Assembly (NCBI GenBank): GCA_041584475.1
Contig: JBFHDX010000004.1
Coordinates: 14,522 to 78,521, forward strand
DNA from: JBFHDX01 sp041584475
GTDB taxonomy: Bacteria > Pseudomonadota > Alphaproteobacteria > UBA8366 > JADFVY01
Direction: 5' to 3'
Length of the DNA stretch: 64,000 nucleotides
The notes below the pieces were generated by a model, which saw nothing but the letters and a program-made list of their open reading frames with translations, had not been told where the DNA came from and searched no databases. A program made the translations under genes and the position numbers. Of the stretch, positions 34,860 through 43,708 are shown in pieces (position 1 is the stretch's first letter; each line of letters begins with the position of its first letter).

Positions 34860-35426
34860 TTAAATGGACGTTTGTTCCTCCGATGACAAGCCCCCGGCGG
34901 GAGCCTCGCCGCCATTCATGTCGCCGAAATCCAGCAGTTCGGGAGGGTGGCCTTCGGCCTCGAGGAAGCGCACGAGGTCCTGCGGCGCGATCGCCGTCGT
35001 CCGGTCGTTCCGCAACGGGTGTGCGTTCACCGGGCCGTGCGCCAGCACCGCCTCGTCGAGTACCATGCTGACCTTGCCGGCGCGGTCGTTGATCACCGCG
35101 AACGGCGTCACCGCGCCGGGGATGACCCCGAGATGCTCCATCAGCAGCTCGGCGCTGCCGAACGAGAGCGTCCCCTGGGCACCGAGTCGGCGGCGCAGCG
35201 CCTTGAGATCGATCTCCCTCGATTCCAGCACCGTCAGCAGCCACATGCGACGTTTCTTGTCGCGCAGGAACAGGTTCTTGATGTGAACGCCCGGGAGATC
35301 GCCGCGCAGCGCCCGCGACTGCTCGACCGTGTACAGCGGGGCGTGCGCGTGGGTCCGGTGCTCGAGCCCGAGCTCGTCGAGGCGGCGGAACAGGGCAGAA
35401 TCGTCGAAGTCCGTGTCACGTGCCAT
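34860..35426 (-). CDS. Prolyl-tRNA editing protein (YbaK/ProX type)
   Basis: A 188-residue trans-editing deacylase that hydrolyses mischarged aminoacyl-tRNA-Pro. YTVEQSRALRGDLPGVHIKN, LFLRDKKRRMWLLTVLE and the catalytic-domain lysines are conserved. The end of the domain is LGVIPGAVTPFAVINDR. The family member is closest in form to ProXp-ala/PrdX (Ala-tRNA-Pro deacylase), but this is not certain. The C-terminus has a short acidic extension. It stands alone between the thioredoxin gene and tRNA-Gly. Confidence 0.88.
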   Translation of the reverse strand: MARDTDFDDSALFRRLDELGLEHRTHAHAPLYTVEQSRALRGDLPGVHIKNLFLRDKKRRMWLLTVLESREIDLKALRRRLGAQGTLSFGSAELLMEHLGVIPGAVTPFAVINDRAGKVSMVLDEAVLAHGPVNAHPLRNDRTTAIAPQDLVRFLEAEGHPPELLDFGDMNGGEAPAGGLSSEEQTSI

Positions 35427-35600
35427 GGCGCTCGACTCTTAGCGGCAGCGGCGCGCCGCCGCAAGCCGCGTCGGCACGCCCGCCAGGCCGCCGTGACCGT
35501 CGATCGCGGCCACACGCCGCTTGCAAACAGCGTCGCTTTGCGTATTATGCCCGCCGCACCGGACGGCCCTGGCGCGGCCTCTCCGGCCTGTATGCGAAGC

Positions 35601-35675
35601 GCGGGCGTAGCTCAGGGGTAGAGCGCAACCTTGCCAAGGTTGAAGTCGTGGGTTCGAATCCCATCGCCCGCTCCA
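35601..35675 (+). tRNA. tRNA-Gly (anticodon GCC)
   Basis: A complete cloverleaf: acceptor GCGGGCG pairs with CGCCCGC, D arm GCTCAGGGGTAGAGC, anticodon stem CAACC/GGTTG with loop TTGCCAA (anticodon GCC), T arm GTGGGTTCGAATCCCAT. The CCA end is encoded. It reads glycine codons GGC/GGU. Confidence 0.97.
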
Positions 35676-35942
35676 TAACCCGGTCATCTGCAGATCCTGG
35701 TCGCGGACGACGCCGCAGCCGTGCCGCGGCCGGCGGTCCGGTCGCGCCGTTCCCCCGTCGCCTGGCGTGACGGCACTTGCCCCGGCCTCGTCTGTGGGAC
35801 TTTAATGAGTTCCGGGCCGCATCGCCGCCGCACGACGATCGGACGGGCCGCGGACCGGCCCGCGTGGGGGCGGTCCCGGCGGCGGCAAGGTCCGCCGGCA
35901 AAAGGCGGGCGGCCGCGCGCCAAGGACGGGAGGAGAGGGGTC

Positions 35943-38900
35943 ATGACAGCGCGGACGACGACGCAGAAGGACGAGACGGTCGACACCGTCGTCTCCCTCA
36001 TGCGGGCGCGCATCGCCGATGCGAAGGCCGAAATCGCGGAACGATTCATCCGGCAGTATTACGACGATATCGCGGCCGAGGACATTCTCGGCACCGATCC
36101 GGAGGATCTGTATGGCGCGGCGTTGTCGCTGTGGCAGTTCGGCGCCCAGCGCAAGCCGGGTGAGACCAAGATCCGGGTCTACAATCCGCGCGTCGAGAAG
36201 CACGGCTGGCACTCGGCCCATACGGTGGTCGAGATCGTGCAGGACGACATGCCGTTCCTCGTCGACTCGGTGACCATGGCGCTGCACCGGCGCGGCCTGA
36301 CGGTGCATCTCGTCGTGCACCCACAGTACCGCGTCGAGCGGGACCGCTCGGGCAAGCTCGTCGCCTTGCGATCGCGCAGCGATGACGGTGATGGTGTCGC
36401 CGCGGAGTCGTTCATGCATGTGGAGGTGGACGAGCAGGGCTCGCCCGAGCTGCTGCGCGCGATCCACGACGAGATCGACGCCGCGCTCGGCGACGTGCGC
36501 TCGGCGGTCACGGGATGGCGCGGGATGTGCGACCGTGTCGCGGCGCTGGTCGACGAACTCAAGCAGTCGCCGCCGCACGGCGTCAGCCAGGAGGAGGTCA
36601 ACGAGACGATCTCCTTCCTGCGCTGGCTGCTCGACGATCATTTCACCTTCCTCGGCTATCGCGAAATGGCGATCGAGGGAGAGGATCGCGAGGCGCGCAT
36701 CCGCGTCGACGAGGAGAGTTGCATCGGCCTGCTTCGCGATCCCGCGATCTCGGTGTTCCAGGGTCTGCGCCGGCTCGGTCAGCTGCCCGCGGAGGTGCAG
36801 CGCTATCTGCGCGAGCCGCACGTCCTGGTCCTGACCAAGAGCAACCAGCGCTCGACGGTGCACCGCCCGGCCTACATGGACGCGATCGCGGCCAAGCGGT
36901 TCGATGCCGACGGTCGGGTCGTCGGCGTGCGCCTGTTCGTCGGTCTGTTCACCTCGTCGGTGTACAACCAGACGCCACGCGAGATCCCGCTGCTCAGGCG
37001 CAAGGTGTCCGAACTGATCGAGCGCGCCGGCTACGGCGAGACGAGCCACGCCGGCAAGGCGCTCGTGCACATCCTCGACAATTTTCCGCGCGACGAACTG
37101 TTCCAGATCGGCATGGACGATCTGTACGAGATATCGCGCGGCATCGTGCAATTGCAGGAGCGCAAGCGGATCGCCTTGTTCCTCCGGCGCGATCCCTTCG
37201 AGCGCTTCTTGTCGGCCTTCGTCTACGTCCCGAAGGATCGTTTCAATACGGCGCTGCGGATGGCCTTCGAGCGGATCCTGACGACGGCGCTCGGGGGCAC
37301 GATCGGGGGCCGCTACACGCATATGAGTGACGATGTGCTCAGCCGCCTCCACTTCATCATCGAGACCCGGCCGGGCAAGATTCCGGATTACGACGTCAAG
37401 GAGATCGAGGCCCGCCTCGTCGAGGCCGGCCGCTCGTGGAACGACAGGCTGCAGCAGGCGCTGACGGAGACGCTCGGAGAGGAACGGGGGATCAAGGTCC
37501 TGGCGCGCTACGAGGACGCGTTCCCGGTCAACTACAGCGAGGCGTTCTCGCCGCACACCGCGATCTACGACATCAGTTGCATCGAAAGGACGCTCGAGAC
37601 CAACGAGCTCGGCATGAACCTCTATCACCCGATCGAGGCGGCCGAGCACGAGGTCCGGTTCAAGATCTACTGCACCGGTGAGCCGATCCCGCTGTCCGAC
37701 GTGCTGCCGATGATGGAGAATATGGGGCTCAGGGTACTCGGCGAGGTGCCGTACGAGATCACGCCGCGCGACGCCAAGCGTTCGGTCTGGATGCACGATT
37801 TCTCGCTGGTCACGGCGGACGCGAGGCCGGTCGAATTCGACCCGCTGCGCGAGCCGTTCCACGAGAGCTTCGCCCGCATCTGGCGCGGCGAGATGGAAAA
37901 TGACGGGTTCAACCGTCTCGTCGTGACCGCCGGACTCGGCTGGCGCCAGATCGTCGTGCTGCGCGCCTACTGCAAATACCTGCGTCAGGCGGCGATCCCC
38001 TTCAGCCAGGCCTATATGGAGCAGACGCTGGCGCGCAACGGGCCGATCGCCCGCCTGCTCGCCGACCTGTTCGAGGTTCGCTTCGATCCCGACTTCGAGG
38101 GCGATCGCGAGGCCGAGGAGGCGCGGATCACCGAGGTCGTCGTCGCCGCGCTCGACGGTGTCGAAAACCTCGACGAGGACCGTATCATCCGGCGCTTCAT
38201 CAACATCGTCCAGGCGACGCTGCGGACCAATTTCTACCAGCACACCGGGGACGGGCTGCCGAAGGAGCGCCTCGTGTTCAAGCTCGATGCACGGCGGATC
38301 GACGAATTGCCGGCACCGCGGCCCTATCGCGAGATTTTCGTATACAGCCCACGCGTCGAGGGCGTGCATCTGCGCTTCGGTCCGGTGGCGCGCGGCGGGC
38401 TGCGCTGGTCCGACCGGCGCGAGGACTTCCGGACCGAGATCCTCGGCCTGGTCAAGGCGCAGCAGGTCAAGAACGCGGTCATCGTTCCCGTCGGCTCGAA
38501 GGGCGGGTTCGTGCTCAAGCGACCGCCTCCGCCGGGCGACCGCGAAGCCCTGCTGGCCGAGGGCATCGCCTGCTACAAGACCTTCATCTCCGGCATGCTC
38601 GACGTGACCGACAACCGCGTCGGCGACGACGTCGTGCCGCCGCCGCGCGTGTTGCGCAAGGATGAGGACGATCCCTATCTCGTTGTCGCCGCCGACAAGG
38701 GGACCGCGACCTTCTCCGACATCGCCAACGAGATCGCGCAGGACTACGGGTTCTGGCTCGACGACGCCTTCGCCTCCGGCGGTTCCGCCGGTTACGACCA
38801 CAAGAAGATGGGAATCACCGCCCGCGGCGCCTGGGAGTCCGTGAAACGCCATTTCCGGGAGATGGGCCACGACACCCAGAGCGAGGATTTCACGGTCGTC

Positions 38901-40778
38901 GGTGTTGGCGATATGTCGGGCGACGTGTTCGGCAACGGCATGCTTTTGAGCGAGCACATCCGACTGCTCGGCGCCTTCAATCATCTGCACATCTTCGTCG
39001 ACCCCGACCCCGACGCGGCGAAGAGCTTTGCCGAGCGCAGGCGCCTTTTCGAACTGCCGCGCAGCAGTTGGGCCGACTACGACCCGAAGCTCATCTCCAA
39101 GGGCGGCGGCGTCTTCGAACGGCGCGCCAAGTCGGTGGCGATCTCGCCGCAGATGCGCAAGGCGTTCGACATCGAGGCCGAAAAACTGACGCCGGCCGAG
39201 CTGGTCCGCGCGATGCTCAGGGCGCAGGTCGACCTGCTGTGGTTCGGTGGCATAGGCACCTACGTCAAGGCGTCGTCCGAAACCGACGGCGATGTCGGCG
39301 ACCGCGCCAACGACGCGCTGCGCGTGGCCGCGCGCGACCTGCGCTGCAGGGTGCTCGGCGAGGGCGCCAATCTGGGTGTGACGCAACGCGGCCGTATCGA
39401 ATACGCGCTGCGCGGTGGACGCATCAACACCGACGCCATCGACAACTCCGCCGGCGTCGACACCTCCGACCACGAGGTCAACATCAAGATCCTGACGGGC
39501 GACCTGATTGCCCGCAAGAAACTGTCGCGCAAGCAGCGCGACAAGCTGCTCCAGGAAATGACCGAGGAGGTGGCGGCCCTGGTGCTGCGGGACAACTATC
39601 AGCAGACGCAATCGATTACCGTCGTCCAGTTCCAGGGTACGCAGCGCCTCGACGAGCAGCAGCGGCTGATGCGGGCGCTGGAGCGGGCCGGCCGCCTCGA
39701 CCGCGCGCTCGAATTCCTGCCGGACGACGAGACGATCGGCGAGCGCCATTCCGCGAGCCAAGGTCTGACGCGGCCCGAACTGGCCGTGCTTCTCGCCTAC
39801 GCGAAGATCGTTACCTACGACGCCCTGCTCGCCTCGGACCTGCCGGACGACCCGCTGCTGCGCGACGATCTCGCGCGCTATTTCCCCGAGCCGGTCCGCA
39901 AGAAATTCTCCAAGGCCATCGAGCGCCACAGGCTGCGCCGCGAGATCATCGCGACCGGCCTCACCAACTCGATCATCAATCGGACCGGGCCCGGCTTCAT
40001 CAACGAAATGCAGCTGAAGACCGGCATGGACGCGCCGGCGATCGTGCGCGCCTACACGGTTGCACGCGAGGTCTTCGACCTGCGCTCGATCTGGCAGGAC
40101 ATCGAGGCCCTCGACAACACGGCTCCGGCCGAGGCGCAGACCCTCATGCTGCTGGAAACGGTGCGCACGATCTGGCGCACCTCGCCCTGGTTCCTGGCCA
40201 ACTGCGCCCAGCCGCTGGACATCACCGCCGCCGTCGCCGAGTTCCACGAAGGCATGCAGCGGATCGCGGCGGTATTGCGGGACATTCTCACCGACGCGCA
40301 ACGGGACGATCTGGTTCAGCGGACCCGGCCCTACGCCCAGCCCGGTGTTCCTGAAGACCTGACCGTTCGTCTGGGCCGCCTGAAGGCGCTGTCGTCATCG
40401 CTCGACATCGTGCGCATCGCCGCGGCCAGCGGCCAGCAGGTGGAAGACGTGGGCGCCGCCTATTTCCTCGTCGGCGACCGCTTCCGGCTCGACTGGCTGC
40501 GCCTGGCGGCCGGCACCATGAAGGCGGACAATCATTGGCACCGACTAGCCCTTGCGGCGATCATCGACGATCTGTGGGGCCATCAGAACGATCTCACGTC
40601 GGCCGTCCTGTGCAACGGCGAGACCGGGGTCGCGGCGGTCGCGCGCTGGCTCGAGTCGCGTGCCGAACGGATGGAGAGTCTCGACCAGCTGCTGCACGAT
40701 ATCGAGTCGTCGACTGCCCCCGATCTGGCGATGCTCGCCGTTGCCAATCGCCAGCTGCGCGCGGTGGCGGCCGGTTGA
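35943..40778 (+). CDS. NAD-specific glutamate dehydrogenase, large (about 180 kDa) type
   Basis: Converts glutamate to 2-oxoglutarate and ammonium with NAD. At 1,611 residues it is of the large bacterial class first described in Streptomyces and Pseudomonas. A long N-terminal region with ACT-like parts (DDMPFLVDSVTMALHRRGL near 105) precedes the catalytic core at about 780-1250. In it, RGGLRWSDRREDFRTEILGL and IVPVGSKGGFVLKR supply substrate-binding residues, and VGVGDMSGDVFGNGML the NAD-binding loop. A helical C-terminal region follows. ATG 35943 has a strong GGGAGGAGAGG ribosome site. It is a catabolic enzyme, probably balanced against the glnK-amtB assimilation system. Confidence 0.95.
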   Translation: MTARTTTQKDETVDTVVSLMRARIADAKAEIAERFIRQYYDDIAAEDILGTDPEDLYGAALSLWQFGAQRKPGETKIRVYNPRVEKHGWHSAHTVVEIVQDDMPFLVDSVTMALHRRGLTVHLVVHPQYRVERDRSGKLVALRSRSDDGDGVAAESFMHVEVDEQGSPELLRAIHDEIDAALGDVRSAVTGWRGMCDRVAALVDELKQSPPHGVSQEEVNETISFLRWLLDDHFTFLGYREMAIEGEDREARIRVDEESCIGLLRDPAISVFQGLRRLGQLPAEVQRYLREPHVLVLTKSNQRSTVHRPAYMDAIAAKRFDADGRVVGVRLFVGLFTSSVYNQTPREIPLLRRKVSELIERAGYGETSHAGKALVHILDNFPRDELFQIGMDDLYEISRGIVQLQERKRIALFLRRDPFERFLSAFVYVPKDRFNTALRMAFERILTTALGGTIGGRYTHMSDDVLSRLHFIIETRPGKIPDYDVKEIEARLVEAGRSWNDRLQQALTETLGEERGIKVLARYEDAFPVNYSEAFSPHTAIYDISCIERTLETNELGMNLYHPIEAAEHEVRFKIYCTGEPIPLSDVLPMMENMGLRVLGEVPYEITPRDAKRSVWMHDFSLVTADARPVEFDPLREPFHESFARIWRGEMENDGFNRLVVTAGLGWRQIVVLRAYCKYLRQAAIPFSQAYMEQTLARNGPIARLLADLFEVRFDPDFEGDREAEEARITEVVVAALDGVENLDEDRIIRRFINIVQATLRTNFYQHTGDGLPKERLVFKLDARRIDELPAPRPYREIFVYSPRVEGVHLRFGPVARGGLRWSDRREDFRTEILGLVKAQQVKNAVIVPVGSKGGFVLKRPPPPGDREALLAEGIACYKTFISGMLDVTDNRVGDDVVPPPRVLRKDEDDPYLVVAADKGTATFSDIANEIAQDYGFWLDDAFASGGSAGYDHKKMGITARGAWESVKRHFREMGHDTQSEDFTVVGVGDMSGDVFGNGMLLSEHIRLLGAFNHLHIFVDPDPDAAKSFAERRRLFELPRSSWADYDPKLISKGGGVFERRAKSVAISPQMRKAFDIEAEKLTPAELVRAMLRAQVDLLWFGGIGTYVKASSETDGDVGDRANDALRVAARDLRCRVLGEGANLGVTQRGRIEYALRGGRINTDAIDNSAGVDTSDHEVNIKILTGDLIARKKLSRKQRDKLLQEMTEEVAALVLRDNYQQTQSITVVQFQGTQRLDEQQRLMRALERAGRLDRALEFLPDDETIGERHSASQGLTRPELAVLLAYAKIVTYDALLASDLPDDPLLRDDLARYFPEPVRKKFSKAIERHRLRREIIATGLTNSIINRTGPGFINEMQLKTGMDAPAIVRAYTVAREVFDLRSIWQDIEALDNTAPAEAQTLMLLETVRTIWRTSPWFLANCAQPLDITAAVAEFHEGMQRIAAVLRDILTDAQRDDLVQRTRPYAQPGVPEDLTVRLGRLKALSSSLDIVRIAAASGQQVEDVGAAYFLVGDRFRLDWLRLAAGTMKADNHWHRLALAAIIDDLWGHQNDLTSAVLCNGETGVAAVARWLESRAERMESLDQLLHDIESSTAPDLAMLAVANRQLRAVAAG

Positions 40779-40790
40779 TGACCGCCGTGG

Positions 40791-41111
40791 TCAGCGCAGT
40801 CGCACCGCCGTGCCGCTGACCGCAACCATGAGCATCGACCCTTCCGTGCCCACCGCCTCGTAGTCGACGCTGACCCCGACGACGGCGTTCGCGCCCAGCT
40901 CGCCGGCGCGTTCCTGCATGTCCTTCATTGCCTCTTCCATGCCGCCGCGAAGCACGGACTCGTATGCGCCCGAGCGCCCACCGAGGAAATCGGTAATGCC
41001 TGCGAACAGGTCGCGAAACACGTTCGCCCCGTAGATCGCTTGCCCCGCGACGACGCCGAGATAATCCTCGACCTGGTGCCCCTGGACGGTGTCGGTTGTG
41101 GTGATCAGCAT
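40791..41111 (-). CDS. YbjQ family (heavy-metal-binding-like) protein
   Basis: A 106-residue cytoplasmic protein of the UPF0145/YbjQ family. It shows the conserved VQGHQVEDYLGVVAGQAIYGAN, the central GRSGAYESVLRGGMEEAMKDM and the ELGANAVVGVSVDYEAVG segment. The family forms pentameric rings; the name heavy-metal-binding is historical and unproven. It ends 12 bp from the convergent glutamate dehydrogenase gene and is divergent from the MFS gene. Confidence 0.9.
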   Translation of the reverse strand: MLITTTDTVQGHQVEDYLGVVAGQAIYGANVFRDLFAGITDFLGGRSGAYESVLRGGMEEAMKDMQERAGELGANAVVGVSVDYEAVGTEGSMLMVAVSGTAVRLR

Positions 41112-41212
41112 CGCGTTCGCTCCTCGGTCAATGCGTCGTTCCGGCTTCTTCCGATCGCGCCGGCATGGTAGGCACTGTCGGTGGTAATTGCCATTGCGAA
41201 GGGGGAACCGAA

Positions 41213-42469
41213 ATGGCAGGGCGGCGGGCGGTCCTCTCCTGGTGCCTCTACGACTGGGCGAACTCGGCCTATCCGACGATCATCACGACCTTCATTTTCG
41301 GGACCTATTTCACCAAGGCCGTTGCCCCGTCGCCGGAGTCCGGCACCGCCGCCTGGGGCAACGCGATCGGCATCGCCGGCTTGGCCGTCGCCCTGCTCGG
41401 CCCGGTCGTCGGTGCGATCGCCGACCAGGGCGGGCGCCGCAAGCCGTGGCTTGCGGTCTTCACCGCGCTCGCCGTCGGCGGCACCGCCCTGCTCTGGTAC
41501 ACGCTTCCGGATCCCGACTACGTGTTGTGGGCCCTGGTGCTCGTGGCGCTGACCAACATGGCGTTCGAGTTCGGCATGGTTTTCTACAACGCGATGTTGC
41601 CCGACATGGTCGGGCCGGATCGCGTCGGCCGCGTATCCGGCTGGGGCTGGGGCGTCGGCTATATTGGCGGCCTGCTGTGCCTCGTCATCGCTTTGTTCGG
41701 GTTCGTCGAGACCGAGGCGCCGATTTTCGGTGTTACGACCGAGGCCGCCGGCCACGTCCGGGCGACGACGCTGCTGACGGCCGTCTGGTTCGCGCTGTTC
41801 GCCGTGCCGTTGTTTCTGTTCACGCCGGACCGCCCGGCCGGCGGAATCGCGCCACGAGACGCCGTGCGCGGCGGCATCGCGGCGCTCATCAAGACGTTGC
41901 GCGAGATCGGTCGTTACCTGCCGATCGTGCGTTTTCTCGTGGCGCGGATGTTCTATGCCGACGGGCTGGTGACGCTGTTCGCGTTCGGCGGCATCTATGC
42001 GGCGGGGACCTTCGGGATGAGCTTCGCCGAAGTCGTGCAGTTCGGGATCGCGCTCAACGTCTCGGCCGGTCTCGGGGCGCTCGCCTTCGCCTCGGTCGAC
42101 GATCGGATAGGCGCCAAGCCCGTCATCGTGATATCGCTGCTGGCGCTGATCGTGCTCGGCACCGCGGCGCTCGCGGTCGAGTCGAAGACGGCGTTCTGGT
42201 TCATCGGTGTCGGGCTCGGCATCTTCGTCGGTCCGGTGCAGGCGGCCAGCCGTTCGCTGATGGCCCGCCTGGCGCCGGCCGACATGCGCACGGAGATGTT
42301 CGGTCTCTTCGCGCTATCGGGCAAGGCGACGGCGTTCCTGGGGCCGCTCGCCTTCGGCTGGGCGACGCTGATGTTCGACAGCCAGCGCGCCGGCATGGCG
42401 ACGTTGCTGGCCTTCTTCATTGCCGGTCTGCTCATCCTGACGCGCGTGCGGGAACCCTGGCCGCCATGA
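41213..42469 (+). CDS. MFS transporter, UMF1/Atg22-like
   Basis: A 418-residue membrane protein with twelve predicted TM segments. The opening SWCLYDWANSAYPTIITTFI is the signature of the UMF1 (Atg22-like) family. GPVVGAIADQGGRRKPWL is the loop 2-3 MFS motif. Fungal Atg22 exports amino acids from vacuoles; the bacterial substrate is not known. ATG 41213 has GAAGGGGG nine bases upstream. The gene overlaps the flavin oxidoreductase by ATGA, so the two are translationally coupled. Confidence 0.9.
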   Translation: MAGRRAVLSWCLYDWANSAYPTIITTFIFGTYFTKAVAPSPESGTAAWGNAIGIAGLAVALLGPVVGAIADQGGRRKPWLAVFTALAVGGTALLWYTLPDPDYVLWALVLVALTNMAFEFGMVFYNAMLPDMVGPDRVGRVSGWGWGVGYIGGLLCLVIALFGFVETEAPIFGVTTEAAGHVRATTLLTAVWFALFAVPLFLFTPDRPAGGIAPRDAVRGGIAALIKTLREIGRYLPIVRFLVARMFYADGLVTLFAFGGIYAAGTFGMSFAEVVQFGIALNVSAGLGALAFASVDDRIGAKPVIVISLLALIVLGTAALAVESKTAFWFIGVGLGIFVGPVQAASRSLMARLAPADMRTEMFGLFALSGKATAFLGPLAFGWATLMFDSQRAGMATLLAFFIAGLLILTRVREPWPP

Positions 42470-43569
42470 AACGCTGCGATCTGGCGATCGTCGGCGCCGG
42501 GTTCGCCGGGCTGGCCTGCGCCAGGGTGGCGGCCCGGCGCGGGCTGCGCGTCGTGGTGCTCGACCGCAAGGCGGAACCGGGTGCGCAGCTGCATACGACC
42601 GGCCTCGTGGTCAAGGAGGCGGCGGAGGAACTCGCCATGCCGGCGCATCTGTGCCGGGCAATCACCGGGGTGAGGCTGTATTCGCCGCGGCTCCGGAGTA
42701 TCGACCTGCAGTCGCCCGGTTATTTCTTCGTTGCGACGGACACCGGCGGGCTGCTGCGCTGGCTCGCCGACGAGGCGGCGCAGGCCGGTGCCACGCTCGC
42801 ATTCGGTCGGCCTTTCACCGGCGCGCGAGCCGACGGCGACGCGATCGTGCTCGACGAGCCGCCGCTGCGGGCGCGCTACCTGGTCGGCGCCGATGGCTGC
42901 CGGTCGGCCGTGGCCCGGGCGTTCGGCCTCGGCGTGAACCGGCGCACGCTCATCGGTGTCGAGACCGAGTATTCCGGGCTGCTCGGCGTCGAGCCGGACC
43001 GTCTCCATTGCTTCCTCGATCGCGACCTGGCCCCGGGATATATCGGCTGGGTCGTGCCGGGTGTCGGCGTCACCCAGGTCGGGCTCGCCAGTCGCGACGG
43101 CACCAAACCCCGTTACGATGGGTTGCTCGGAAAGCTCAGCGAGACGTTCGACTTCACGCGCGCCCGCGTCGTGGAGCGCCGCAGCGGCCCGATCCCGATC
43201 GGCGGAACGGTCGCACCCTTCGCAGGCGACCGTGTCCTGCTCGTCGGCGACGCCGCCGGGCTGGTGTCGCCGCTGACCGCCGGCGGAATCCATCCCGCGC
43301 TACGGTTCGGTCGGCGCGCCGCGGAGCTGATCGCCGACCATCTGTGCGAAGACGGGCCCGATCCCGGTCGCATTCTCGCCGCCGAATACCCGCGATACCG
43401 CTGGAAAATGCTGCTGCGGCGGGGCATCGACCGGGATCCGCCGAACTGGATGTACGACTGGTCCCTCGGCCTGCCGGTGACGCGCGCCCTGGCCCGGCTT
43501 ATCTATTTCCATCACAAGGGGCTGAAATCGGCCGCCGCCTGGCGCGACTTGCTCGGCCCCAACCCCTGA
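42466..43569 (+). CDS. FAD-dependent oxidoreductase, geranylgeranyl-reductase-like
   Basis: A 367-residue flavoprotein. The dinucleotide-binding motif LAIVGAGFAGLACARVAAR is at 5-23, with VVVLDRKAEPG ending the second strand. The second FAD motif is RVLLVGDAAGLVSPLTAGGI (about 254-273), followed by HPALRFGRRAAELIADHL. The pattern resembles the geranylgeranyl reductase/halogenase group, which reduces isoprenoid chains or oxidises aromatic rings. It ends 9 bp before the inverted-repeat element at 43579. Its coupling to the MFS gene suggests making and moving a related small molecule, which is inference. Confidence 0.85.
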   Translation: MKRCDLAIVGAGFAGLACARVAARRGLRVVVLDRKAEPGAQLHTTGLVVKEAAEELAMPAHLCRAITGVRLYSPRLRSIDLQSPGYFFVATDTGGLLRWLADEAAQAGATLAFGRPFTGARADGDAIVLDEPPLRARYLVGADGCRSAVARAFGLGVNRRTLIGVETEYSGLLGVEPDRLHCFLDRDLAPGYIGWVVPGVGVTQVGLASRDGTKPRYDGLLGKLSETFDFTRARVVERRSGPIPIGGTVAPFAGDRVLLVGDAAGLVSPLTAGGIHPALRFGRRAAELIADHLCEDGPDPGRILAAEYPRYRWKMLLRRGIDRDPPNWMYDWSLGLPVTRALARLIYFHHKGLKSAAAWRDLLGPNP

Positions 43570-43578
43570 CCCGTCAGG

Positions 43579-43708
43579 CTAGAGCCTTATCCGATTGATT
43601 CGCTCCAGCCCGCGCCGCCACCCGGCCAGCCAACGGTATCGTATGCCGTGGGTGCCCGGATGGGGGAGCGGGCCGGTGCCGATTCCACGTAAGTGGATGA
43701 TGTACTAG
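43579..43708. repeat. MITE-like element, long copy (130 bp)
   Basis: Non-coding element between convergent genes. One end reads CTAGAGCCTTATCCGATT; the opposite end, on the other strand, reads CTAGTACATCATCCACTT. The two termini match at 12 of 18 positions as inverted repeats. A TCCAC-GTAA-GTGGA palindrome lies next to the right terminus. The TAG of the right terminus is the purH stop codon. A shortened copy with the same ends is at 50343-50391. No coding capacity is seen inside. Confidence 0.7.

Noticed and set aside
35439..35687. Minus-strand frame encoding the WDSNPRLQPWQG-type peptide
   Set aside because: This is a well-known false protein produced by translating the antisense strand of a tRNA gene; it overlaps tRNA-Gly.
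35802..40301. A roughly 1,500-codon open frame antisense to the glutamate dehydrogenase gene
   Set aside because: Long antisense frames are expected in GC-rich genes; the sense strand encodes a full-length recognised enzyme with a strong ribosome site, and the antisense product has no recognisable domain.
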